Source: Myxococcales bacterium
Lineage (GTDB): Bacteria; Myxococcota_A; Polyangia; Polyangiales; Polyangiaceae
DNA: 64,000 bases
Direction: 5' to 3'
Assembly: GCA_016706225.1 (NCBI GenBank)
Contig: JADJKB010000010.1
Coordinates: 186,001-250,000 of the forward strand
The position numbers and the translations under genes are program-made. Shown here in pieces: positions 1 through 7,881 of this stretch. Positions within the stretch are counted from its first letter, which is position 1; every line of letters starts with the position of its first letter. The notes under the pieces were generated by a model. That model saw only the letters and a program-made list of their open reading frames with translations, had not been told where the DNA came from and did no database searches.

Positions 1-2056
1 GAGCCGCCAGCCCAGCGGCATCCAGCCGATCGATCTCCGGTCCGGTGATGACTTCACCCTCGTTGTCCTCGAGCATCGCCAGCTCGCGGCCGATGGCCTC
101 GGCGGTCAGTGGGTGATCCCCGGTGATCATGATGGTGCGCACGCCGGCGCTCCTGGCCTTGGCGAGCGACAGCGCGACCTCGCTGCGCGGCGGATCGGCG
201 ATGCCCACCAGCCCGACGAGCACCAGCTCTTGCTCGCACTTCTCGAGCAGCGCATCGCGCTCGAGCAAGCTCGCTTCTTCGGTCGTCAGGGTCCCTGCTC
301 GGGTCCGCGCGAGGGCGATCACTCTGAGTCCCAGCGAAGCCCAGTCGTCGACTCGACGGAGCAGCGCGGAACGCGAGTTGTCATCCAAGGCGACCTCCTC
401 GCCGGCGTCGCCGAGTACCCAGCGCGAGCGCGACACCACCGCCTCCGGTGCGCCGTGGGATAGGCCGAGCGCGTCATCGGGTCCGGCAACGATGACGGTG
501 ACCAGCTTCCGCTCCCGATCGAAGGGCAGGACCCGCAAGCTGGGACGCTGGCGCTCCGCCCGCGAGATCTCCGCCCGATGCTCGACCCAGAGCCGCAAGA
601 TGGCGGCGTCCGTCGGATCGCCCGAGAGGGAGCCGTCCTCACCGATGCGCGCGGCGGGACACGCATTGGCGCTCACCACCAGCTCCCCGAGGGGATCTCG
701 GCCCGAAAAGTCGGGCACGCGCCGCCCATGACCGAGCTCGGCGAAGACGATCTGCGCACCCGCCCCGTGCTCGACTTCGAACTGGTGTGTCCCCACTTGT
801 ACCCGCCGCACTTGCATCCGGTTTTCGGTCAGCGTGCCGGTCTTGTCGGTGCAGATCACGTCTGCCGCGCCCAAGGTCTCGACCGCGGACAGTCGCCGTA
901 CGAGCGCGTTCTGTTTGGCCATGCGCTGAACGCCGAGCGCGAGCACGATGGTGGTGACGGCGGGTAGCCCTTCGGGGATCGCGGCGACCGCCAAGCTGAC
1001 CGCCGTCAGCAGCAAGAACCCGTAGCTTGCTTCCAGACGGATCGCGCCTACCGCAAATACCACCGCGCCCAGGACCGCGGACCCGATCACGACCTGGGTG
1101 CCGAAGACTCGCAGGTTCTTCTGCAGCGGGGTCTCCTGCTCCTCCAGCTTGCCCAGCAGCGCGGCAATGCGCCCGAGCTCGCTCCGCATGCCAGTCGCGA
1201 CCACCAGGGCTCGCCCGCCCCCTCGCGCCACGTGCGTCCCGGAGAACACCATGTTGGTGCGCTCCGCCAGCGGTGTCGCCGGAGCGAGCTGGCCAAGCTC
1301 GAGTTTGTCGACCGGGACGGACTCATCCGTCAGCGCGGACTCGTCCACGACCAGATCGGCAGTGCTGACCAGCCGCGCGTCCGCCGGAACGCGATCGCCC
1401 TCTCTGAGCTCCACCAGATCTCCGGCGACGATCTCGCGCGCCGGCAGCATCACGACGGCCCCATCGCGTACGACCTTCGCCAGCGGCGCACCGAGCTCGC
1501 GCAGCGCAGAGAGTGCGCGCTCCGCTTTGACCTGCTGAGCGAAACCAACGATGGCGTTCACCAGAACGATGATGCCGATGGCGATGGCGTCGCCGAAGCG
1601 GTGCAACACCGACCCCGTCGCACGCGCGCCCCAGCCTAGCCAGACCGCGACCAGAGCCGCGACGATCAACGCGATCACGGTCACGTCCGCGAACTGCCCG
1701 ATGAACTGGCGCAGCGCCGAAGCCCGCGCGCGCTCCGCAATTTCGTTGTTGCCGTCGGCGCGCAGCCGCCTGAGCGCGCTCTCCCCGCTGAGACCTCGCT
1801 CGAGATCCGAGCCCAGACGGCCAGCGGCTGCCTCGGGATCGAGCTCGAAAAAGTCGCCGTTTTGCTCCCAATGGGCACAGTTGGACTCGGTTGGCCCCAG
1901 CCCATCGACCTCGGCCTGCCCCCGCACCTTCTGCGCTTGGCCGGTGCTTCGGTGCAGTGCTTGCGCGCCCGAGGTCGAGCTGGATTTGCCGCGCTTTGCG
2001 GCTTCGGGTGGGGTCCGAGTCGGCACCGCACGGGATCCTGCAAGAACGAGGCGCAT
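1..2056 (-). CDS. Type II (Ca2+-transporter-like) P-type ATPase, C-terminus beyond left edge
   Basis: Cation-pumping P-type ATPase of the inner membrane. Reading the minus strand gives an N-terminal cation-ATPase domain (GLSGESALRRLRADGNNEI), two early membrane segments, the actuator loop (LVVDESALTDESVPVDK), the helix with AAIPEGLPAVTT, and the phosphorylation motif CTDKTGTLTENRM near residue 400. AIPEGLP and DKTGTLTENRM are typical of the PMR1/SERCA-like type II group, not of heavy-metal ATPases. About 685 residues are visible; the family is usually near 900, so the nucleotide-binding hinge and last helices lie off the window. The start is uncertain: ATG at 2056 adds a low-complexity leader of about 40 residues and overlaps the cbb3 leader region, whereas GTG at 1927 gives a more usual N-terminus. 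Transcribed divergently from the cbb3 operon. Confidence 0.85.
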   Translation of the reverse strand, partial: MRLVLAGSRAVPTRTPPEAAKRGKSSSTSGAQALHRSTGQAQKVRGQAEVDGLGPTESNCAHWEQNGDFFELDPEAAAGRLGSDLERGLSGESALRRLRADGNNEIAERARASALRQFIGQFADVTVIALIVAALVAVWLGWGARATGSVLHRFGDAIAIGIIVLVNAIVGFAQQVKAERALSALRELGAPLAKVVRDGAVVMLPAREIVAGDLVELREGDRVPADARLVSTADLVVDESALTDESVPVDKLELGQLAPATPLAERTNMVFSGTHVARGGGRALVVATGMRSELGRIAALLGKLEEQETPLQKNLRVFGTQVVIGSAVLGAVVFAVGAIRLEASYGFLLLTAVSLAVAAIPEGLPAVTTIVLALGVQRMAKQNALVRRLSAVETLGAADVICTDKTGTLTENRMQVRRVQVGTHQFEVEHGAGAQIVFAELGHGRRVPDFSGRDPLGELVVSANACPAARIGEDGSLSGDPTDAAILRLWVEHRAEISRAERQRPSLRVLPFDRERKLVTVIVAGPDDALGLSHGAPEAVVSRSRWVLGDAGEEVALDDNSRSALLRRVDDWASLGLRVIALARTRAGTLTTEEASLLERDALLEKCEQELVLVGLVGIADPPRSEVALSLAKARSAGVRTIMITGDHPLTAEAIGRELAMLEDNEGEVITGPEIDRLDAAGLAA

Positions 2057-2160
2057 GACGCCAGATCTCTCGCCAAGTGGGGGTGGACGGCACCCGGAGC
2101 CGGATGTGCCTGGCGGGAACAATCTCCACCGGGGCACGGATCGTGCTCGCGCGCCGAGCA

Positions 2161-4414
2161 ATGTCGGCTCTGGGAGAAGTATCGATACGACGACGACATC
2201 GTCCGAAAGTTCACCTTCGCCACCCTGGTCTGGGGTGTCGTGGCGACCCTGGCGGGACTGTATGTCGCCTTGATCCTGGTGATGCCGAGCCTGAGCTTCG
2301 GCTTGCCGTTTCTGACCTTCGGGCGGCTGCGACCGCTGCACACGAACGCGGCCATCTTCGCCTTCGCGGGCAACGCCGTCTTCGCCGCCGTGTACTACTC
2401 GTCGCAGCGCTTGCTGAAGGCGCGGCTCTTCAACGACACGCTGAGCCGAGTCCATTTCTGGGGCTGGCAGCTGATCATCGTCGCTGCCGCGGTGACGCTG
2501 CCACTCGGGATCACCTCGGGCAAAGAGTACGCGGAGCTCGAGTGGCCCATCGACATCGCCATCGCGGTGGTCTGGGTCGTGTTCGCCGTCAACTTCTTCG
2601 GCACCATCGCACGCCGGCGCGAGCGCCACATCTATGTCGCGATCTGGTTCTACATCGCGACGGTGATCACCGTCGCAGTGCTGCACATCTTCAACAGCCT
2701 CGCGATCCCCGCTAGCGCGACCCGTAGTTATTCGCTCTACGCCGGCGTGCAGGATGCGTTCATGCAGTGGTGGTACGGCCACAACGCGGTCGCCTTTTTC
2801 CTCACCACTCCGTTCTTGGGCTTGATGTACTACTTCATGCCGAAGGCCGCGAAGCGCCCGGTATTCTCGTATCGCCTGTCGATCCTGCACTTCTGGTCGC
2901 TGGTCTTTCTCTACATCTGGGCCGGTCCCCACCATCTGCATTACACGGCGCTGCCCGATTGGGCATCGACCCTGGGCATGGTGTTCTCGATCATGCTGTG
3001 GATGCCTTCATGGGGCGGCATGATCAACGGGCTCATGACCCTGCGCGGCGCCTGGAACAAGGTCGCCGAGGATCCGGTACTGAAGTTCTTCGTGGTCGGC
3101 ATCACCTTCTACGGCATGAGCACGTTCGAAGGACCGATGCTCTCGATCAAGAGCGTGAACGCCCTGTCGCACTACACCGACTGGACGATCGCCCACGTGC
3201 ACTCCGGCGCGCTCGGTTGGAACGGCATGATGACCTTCGGCCTGGCCTACTGGCTCGCGCCCCGGCTCTTCCAGACCGAGCTCTGGAGCAAGAAGCTCGC
3301 GAACCTGCACTTCTGGATCGGGACCTTGGGGATCCTGCTGTACATCGTCCCGATCTACGCGGCAGGTGTGACCCAGGGGCTGATGTGGCGCGCTTTCGAC
3401 CAGACCGGCCGGCTTGCTTACCCGGACTTCGTCGAGACCGTGGTCCGACTGATCCCGATGTACTGGGTACGCGTCGGCGGCGGCACGCTCTTCGTGTTGG
3501 GAGCGTGTTTCGCACTGGTCAACCTGATCATGACCTGGCGAGCACGACCCGCGACCTACACCGATCCGGAGCACGAGTCGCCGGCGCTCGCCGAGTACAC
3601 CGGCGCCGACGCCAAACCCACGCAGGGCGTGTTCGCCTTCGTGATGCGCGGGGACTTCCACCGAGCGTGGGAGCGCAAGGCATTCAAGTTCTCGGTGCTG
3701 GTCGCGCTCAGTGTGATCGTCGCGTCGTTGTTCGAGATCATCCCGACCTTCCTGATCCGGTCGAACGTGCCCACCATCGCGAGTGTCAAGCCCTACACTC
3801 CGCTCGAGCTCGCGGGGCGCGACGTCTACCTGGCCGAAGGTTGTTACAACTGCCACTCGCAGATGGTGCGGCCCATCCGCTCGGAGACCGAGCGCTACGG
3901 CGAGTACAGCAAACCTGGCGAGTTCGTCTACGACCACCCCTTCCAGTGGGGCTCCCGCCGCATCGGGCCGGACCTGCACCGCGTTGGCGGCAAGTACCCG
4001 CACCTCTGGCACGTCCGCCACATGCAGGATCCGCGATCGACGACGCCGCAGTCGATCATGCCGCCTTATGCCTGGCTGCAACAGAACGAAACCGACTTCG
4101 CGGGGATCCAGGCGCGGGTCGACGTGATGGCCATGCTCGGTGTCCCCTACGGCGACGCGCTGAGCAAGGCCGAGGCCCTGGCCCGGGAGCAGTCCAAGCA
4201 GATCGCAGCCGAGATCGTCAGTCAGGGCGGGCCAAGCGGGCTCGAGGGCAAGCAGATCGTCGCGTTGATCGCCTATCTCCAGCGCCTCGGCACCGACATC
4301 AAGAAACAATCCCCCGCCGGCGAAGCGGCGCAGGCCCGAAACCCGGACCCGGTCAGCCCGACCAGCCCGCCACCGGGAGCACTACTTCCGCAGCTCAGGC
4401 CAGGAGCAAACTGA
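2161..4414 (+). CDS. ccoNO: cbb3 cytochrome c oxidase, fused subunits I and II (CcoN-CcoO)
   Basis: Catalytic subunit of the high-affinity cbb3 terminal oxidase, fused to the membrane-anchored cytochrome c subunit. The CcoN part has about 12 helices and the expected His ligands: HTNAAIF, WWYGHNAVAF, GPHHLHYT and IAHVHSGALGWNG. After a linker near residue 480 the CcoO part has a transmembrane anchor, the haem c motif CYNCHS near residue 560, the family signature ERYGEYSKPGEFVYDHPFQW and the likely Met ligand in IMPPYAW. Fused CcoNO is known in some delta-proteobacteria and Bacteroidetes. The start is a problem: the frame is open back to an ATG at 1862 but has no start codon close to the conserved YDDDIVRKF. 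An ATG at 2161 in the next frame would give MSALGEVSYDDDIVRKF if one base near 2185 is extra. First gene of a tightly packed operon. Confidence 0.9.
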
Positions 4415-4415
4415 G

Positions 4416-4616
4416 ATGAAACTCTCCGACGTGATGGGTGCGATGGGCCTCGCGGGGTACGCCGAGATCGCCCTGCTGATTTTCTTCGTCGTCTTCGTCG
4501 GCGTGGTCGTGCGGCTGTTTCGGCGCGACGAGAGCGCCGTGTTCGAGCGCGCGCGGTTCATGCCGCTCGACGACGACCTGCAAGACCTCGATCGAGACGG
4601 CAAGGAGCGCGGCTGA
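4416..4616 (+). CDS. ccoQ: cbb3 oxidase small subunit CcoQ
   Basis: Small single-pass membrane protein of 66 residues, one base after the ccoNO stop codon and with AGGAG upstream. One hydrophobic helix (about residues 17-34, IALLIFFVVFVGVVVRLF) is followed by a charged tail with FxxxARxMPLDDD, as in CcoQ/FixQ proteins, which stabilise the core oxidase and help hold CcoP in the complex. Position between ccoNO and ccoP supports the call. Confidence 0.85.
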   Translation: MKLSDVMGAMGLAGYAEIALLIFFVVFVGVVVRLFRRDESAVFERARFMPLDDDLQDLDRDGKERG

Positions 4617-4617
4617 A

Positions 4618-5214
4618 ATGTCCGAGAACAACCAGGAGCCGACCGCCGGCGACACCCCCAAAGGGGACGCCGAAATGCTGATGGATCACGAGTACGACGG
4701 GATCCAGGAGTACGACAATCCGCTGCCCCGCTGGTGGGTGTGGATCTTCTGGGGCAGTGTGATCTGGGCTGCCGGCTACTTCGTCGTCTATCACGTGACG
4801 AAGAGCGCGCCGGGGGTACACGCGGAGTACCAGGCGGAGCTCGCGGCGGCGGGCGCCTTGGCGCCGAAGACGGTCGCAGCGACCCCCGAGAGCCTCGAGA
4901 AGGCAATGTCCGACGCGGCGACGGTCGAGAGCGGGAAGGCCGTGTTCGCGCTGCGCTGTGCCGCGTGCCACGCCGACAAAGGGCAGGGGCTGGTCGGGCC
5001 AAACCTGACGGACAAACACTGGGTCCACGGGGAGGGAAAACTCACCGACATCCACAAGGTGGTCTCCGAAGGCGTCGCCGCCAAAGGCATGCCGGCGTGG
5101 GAAAAGCAGCTCACGCCGACGGAGCTCGTGCAGGTCGTCGCCTACGTCGGCACACTGCGCGGCAAGATGGAGGCGGGCAAGGCGCCCGAGGGGAAGGAAG
5201 TCCCGGGCAACTGA
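4618..5214 (+). CDS. ccoP: cbb3 oxidase cytochrome c subunit CcoP, mono-haem form
   Basis: Membrane-anchored cytochrome c subunit that passes electrons into the oxidase. The N-terminus carries the FixP/CcoP signature (DHEYDGIQEYDNPLPRWW), then one transmembrane helix (residues about 38-60) and a single cytochrome c domain with CAACH near residue 115 and a Met ligand in GMPAW. Classical CcoP has about 300 residues and two CxxCH motifs; this one has 198 residues and only one, so one haem domain is missing. No second CxxCH exists anywhere in the frame, and the gene starts two bases after ccoQ and overlaps ccoG by one base, so this does not look like truncation at an assembly break. Confidence 0.9.
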   Translation: MSENNQEPTAGDTPKGDAEMLMDHEYDGIQEYDNPLPRWWVWIFWGSVIWAAGYFVVYHVTKSAPGVHAEYQAELAAAGALAPKTVAATPESLEKAMSDAATVESGKAVFALRCAACHADKGQGLVGPNLTDKHWVHGEGKLTDIHKVVSEGVAAKGMPAWEKQLTPTELVQVVAYVGTLRGKMEAGKAPEGKEVPGN

Positions 5215-6614
5215 TGTCGGGTCCGCTCCCTCCGCCAGAACGCGTTCTGCCGACGCTGAACGCGGACGGTTCGCGGCGACGCATCCGTCCGAAGCTCCAC
5301 ACCGGCAAACACTGGCGCGCGCGCTTGGCGACCGGCTGGGCACTCATCGTGCTGTTCGTGAGCCTGCCGTTCTTGAAGATGAACGGCAAACCGCTGGTGT
5401 TGCTCGACGTGCCGGGGCGAGCGTTCCACCTCTTCGGACGCACGTTCCTGGCCACGGACGGCGTACTCTTGATGTTGCTGATGCTGAGCATCTTTGCGGC
5501 GGTGATCGGGCTGACGGCGCTGGTCGGGCGGGCGTGGTGCGGCTGGGGCTGCCCGCAAACCGTGTACATGGAGTTCGTCTTCCGCCCCATCGAGCGTTGG
5601 TTCGAGGGTGACCGTAGCGGTCAACTCGCGCTCGATCGCAGACAGGGTGTGTCGCCGCGGCGCGTGGCCAAGAACCTGGTGTTCTTGCTGGCGAGTGTGC
5701 TCGTCGCCAACGTCTTCCTCGCCTACTTCGTGGGGGTCGCTCGGCTATCGCGCTGGATCACCCAATCCCCGTTCGAGCACCCCACCCCGTTTTTGATCAT
5801 GGCGGTCACGGCCGGGCTGGTCTTCTTCGACTTTGCCTGGTTTCGCGAGCAGATGTGCACCGTCATCTGTCCCTACGCACGCCTGCAGTCAGTGCTGCTC
5901 GACCGCCATTCGCTGCTGGTCGGTTACGACTCCCGGCGCGGCGAACCGCGCCTGAAGGGCAAGACAAAACCTGGAGCCGGCGACTGCATCGACTGCAACG
6001 CCTGTGTGGTGACCTGCCCGACGGGCATCGACATCCGTGAGGGCTTGCAGCTCGAGTGCATCGCCTGCACGCAGTGCATGGACGCCTGCGACTTCATCAT
6101 GCAGCGGGTCGGCAAGGCCCCTGGCTTGATCCGCTACGGCTCCCAGGATGGGTTCGAGACGGGCAAACGCCCCAGGTACCTGCGCCCCCGCGTGGTTGTC
6201 TATGCCCTCGCGCTGGCGTGCTTCGTCGCAGCGTTGGGCGTGGCCGGCATGCGCATCGGCAGCGCTGACGTGACCATCTTGCGCGGCATCGGGCTGCCGT
6301 TTGCCGAACACCCGGACGGTGTTCAGAATCAGATCCGGATCAAGATCGAGAACCGCGGCGACGTCGAGCATGCCTACGAGATCAGCCTGATCGGCGCGAC
6401 CGACGTGAAGCTAATCGCGCCCGAGAATCCGCTGCGGGTGCGCGCCGGGACGCACGAGTCGACCAGCGTCTTCGTGATTGCTCCGCGAACGAGCTTCCAC
6501 CGCGGTGAGCGTCCGATCCGTTTCGGCATTCGTGATCACGCGGGATTCGAGCAAGAGGTCGCCTACAAGCTCTTGGGGCCCGAGGCACCGGCTTCAGCCG
6601 AGGGAGGCTCATGA
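5214..6614 (+). CDS. ccoG: Cytochrome c oxidase accessory protein CcoG (polyferredoxin)
   Basis: Membrane iron-sulfur protein needed for cbb3 assembly; in other bacteria CcoG is a cupric reductase that supplies Cu(I) to the oxidase. The start is the ATG that shares a base with the ccoP stop codon (TGATG). About five transmembrane helices are visible, with WCGWGCPQTVYMEFVFRPIE near residue 107, CTVICPYARLQS near 220, and a two-cluster ferredoxin region CIDCNACVVTCPTGIDI and CIACTQCMDACD near residues 260-300. The C-terminal domain after the last helix is an Ig-like fold typical of the family (DUF4231/FixG C-terminus). Length of 466 residues fits. A 4-bp ATGA overlap couples it to ccoH. Confidence 0.95.
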   Translation: MSGPLPPPERVLPTLNADGSRRRIRPKLHTGKHWRARLATGWALIVLFVSLPFLKMNGKPLVLLDVPGRAFHLFGRTFLATDGVLLMLLMLSIFAAVIGLTALVGRAWCGWGCPQTVYMEFVFRPIERWFEGDRSGQLALDRRQGVSPRRVAKNLVFLLASVLVANVFLAYFVGVARLSRWITQSPFEHPTPFLIMAVTAGLVFFDFAWFREQMCTVICPYARLQSVLLDRHSLLVGYDSRRGEPRLKGKTKPGAGDCIDCNACVVTCPTGIDIREGLQLECIACTQCMDACDFIMQRVGKAPGLIRYGSQDGFETGKRPRYLRPRVVVYALALACFVAALGVAGMRIGSADVTILRGIGLPFAEHPDGVQNQIRIKIENRGDVEHAYEISLIGATDVKLIAPENPLRVRAGTHESTSVFVIAPRTSFHRGERPIRFGIRDHAGFEQEVAYKLLGPEAPASAEGGS

Positions 6615-7120
6615 CCCAGAAACCCGGCATGCCTCTGACCCGCGCGGGTCGCTTCTGGGCGCTGTTCCCGGTGGCGCTGATCGTGAGCACGACCCTCGGG
6701 CTGCTCTCGATGGCGGCCATCGCCGTCCACGATCCGTCGTTTGCGACCGAGCAGGACTACTACAAGAAGGCCGTTGCCTGGGACCAGACCCAGGCGCAGG
6801 TCAGCACCAACACCCGCCTCGGCTGGAAGGTCGAGCTCGACACCGAGCTGCGCGGCAACGAGCTGCACGTGTTGGCGCGTGTCGTCGACGCGAGCGGCGC
6901 ACCCATCCGCGGGGCGACGGTGAAGCTGGAGGCCTTTGCCAACGCCCGAGCCGCGCGCGTCGAGACGGCGGTGCTCCTGCCGACCGGCGACGCGGGGTAT
7001 GGCGGCACCGTCGCGCTCAGTCAGCTTGGATTGTGGGAGTTCCGCCTCGACGTCAGCTCCGACGGCCGGCATTTCACCGAGACGCTGCGGCGAGACGTTC
7101 GAGCTGGAGGTCCCTCATGA
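6611..7120 (+). CDS. ccoH: FixH/CcoH family oxidase assembly protein
   Basis: Single-pass periplasmic protein of 169 residues. One transmembrane helix (residues about 15-40) is followed by an HDPSFATEQDYYKKAVAWDQ segment, close to the family signature around the Tyr-Tyr-Lys motif, and a beta-rich periplasmic domain. CcoH interacts with CcoP during early cbb3 assembly. It overlaps ccoG and the next gene by 4 bp each (ATGA), which fits translational coupling. Confidence 0.88.
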   Translation: MTQKPGMPLTRAGRFWALFPVALIVSTTLGLLSMAAIAVHDPSFATEQDYYKKAVAWDQTQAQVSTNTRLGWKVELDTELRGNELHVLARVVDASGAPIRGATVKLEAFANARAARVETAVLLPTGDAGYGGTVALSQLGLWEFRLDVSSDGRHFTETLRRDVRAGGPS

Positions 7121-7881
7121 GCGCCTCGCTGTTCCTTCCGATCGTGAGCGCGAGCTTGATCGGCAGCCTGCACTGCGCGGGCATGTGCGGACCGTTCGCC
7201 GCGTTCTACTCGGATCCGACCCCGGCCCGTGGATTCGCGCGGCTCTTGCCGCACCTCAGCTATCACCTCGGGCGGCTGCTGACCTACACGGCCCTCGGCG
7301 CCCTCGCCGGCTCCCTCGGAGGCGTGACGGATCTCGCCGCCGAGAGTGTCGGCATCGGCCGCATCGCGGCCGTGGTCGCCGGCGGGTTGATGATCGCGTG
7401 GGCCGCCCGCTTGCTGCTCGAGCATGCGGGCGTGAGCTGGCCGGCCGTCGGCGCGAGCGGCAGACTCGGCAAGCTCAGCTTGGGGCTCATGACGCGCATT
7501 CGCGCGCGGCGTCCGGCCACCCGAGGGTTGCTGGTAGGTCTGTCGTCCACGCTGCTGCCCTGCGGCTGGTTGTACGCGTTCGCGGTGGCCGCGGCTGGCA
7601 CCGGCAGCACGCTGTCCGGCATGTGGGTGATGCTGGCGTTCTGGAGCGGCACCGTACCGCTGCTGGTCGGCCTCGGCGTCGGTGTGCACAGCTTGACCCA
7701 TCGCCTTCGCCGCCACGTGCCGGTCCTGTCCGCGATTGCCCTGCTCGCGGTCGGCGTCGCAGGGGTGTTCGGTCGCCTCAACGCCCCCGCTCTCGCCTTC
7801 GGCGATGCGAAGCAGTTCTTGGGCAAGAGCGGGGTACCCGCCGAGCCGCCCTGCCACACGCACGAGGGCCGGCCCCGGTGA
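7117..7881 (+). CDS. SafE/UreH-like membrane protein of the cbb3 operon
   Basis: Integral membrane protein of 254 residues with about six helices. It begins with the signature SLIGSLHCAGMCGPFAAFYS and has a second conserved half-site STLLPCGWLYAF, both typical of the sulfite exporter TauE/SafE-like (UreH domain) proteins that sit inside cco operons next to ccoI. The paired Cys and His residues in membrane segments suggest metal, perhaps copper, handling, but that is inference. The C-terminus ends in a short Cys/His tail (PPCHTHEG). Start ATG overlaps the ccoH stop and the stop overlaps the GTG start of ccoI. Confidence 0.8.
   Translation: MSASLFLPIVSASLIGSLHCAGMCGPFAAFYSDPTPARGFARLLPHLSYHLGRLLTYTALGALAGSLGGVTDLAAESVGIGRIAAVVAGGLMIAWAARLLLEHAGVSWPAVGASGRLGKLSLGLMTRIRARRPATRGLLVGLSSTLLPCGWLYAFAVAAAGTGSTLSGMWVMLAFWSGTVPLLVGLGVGVHSLTHRLRRHVPVLSAIALLAVGVAGVFGRLNAPALAFGDAKQFLGKSGVPAEPPCHTHEGRPR

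Noticed and set aside
4734..5213. Upstream extension of the CcoG frame
   Set aside because: It overlaps ccoP completely; the start at 5214 is fixed by family alignment and by the TGATG overlap.
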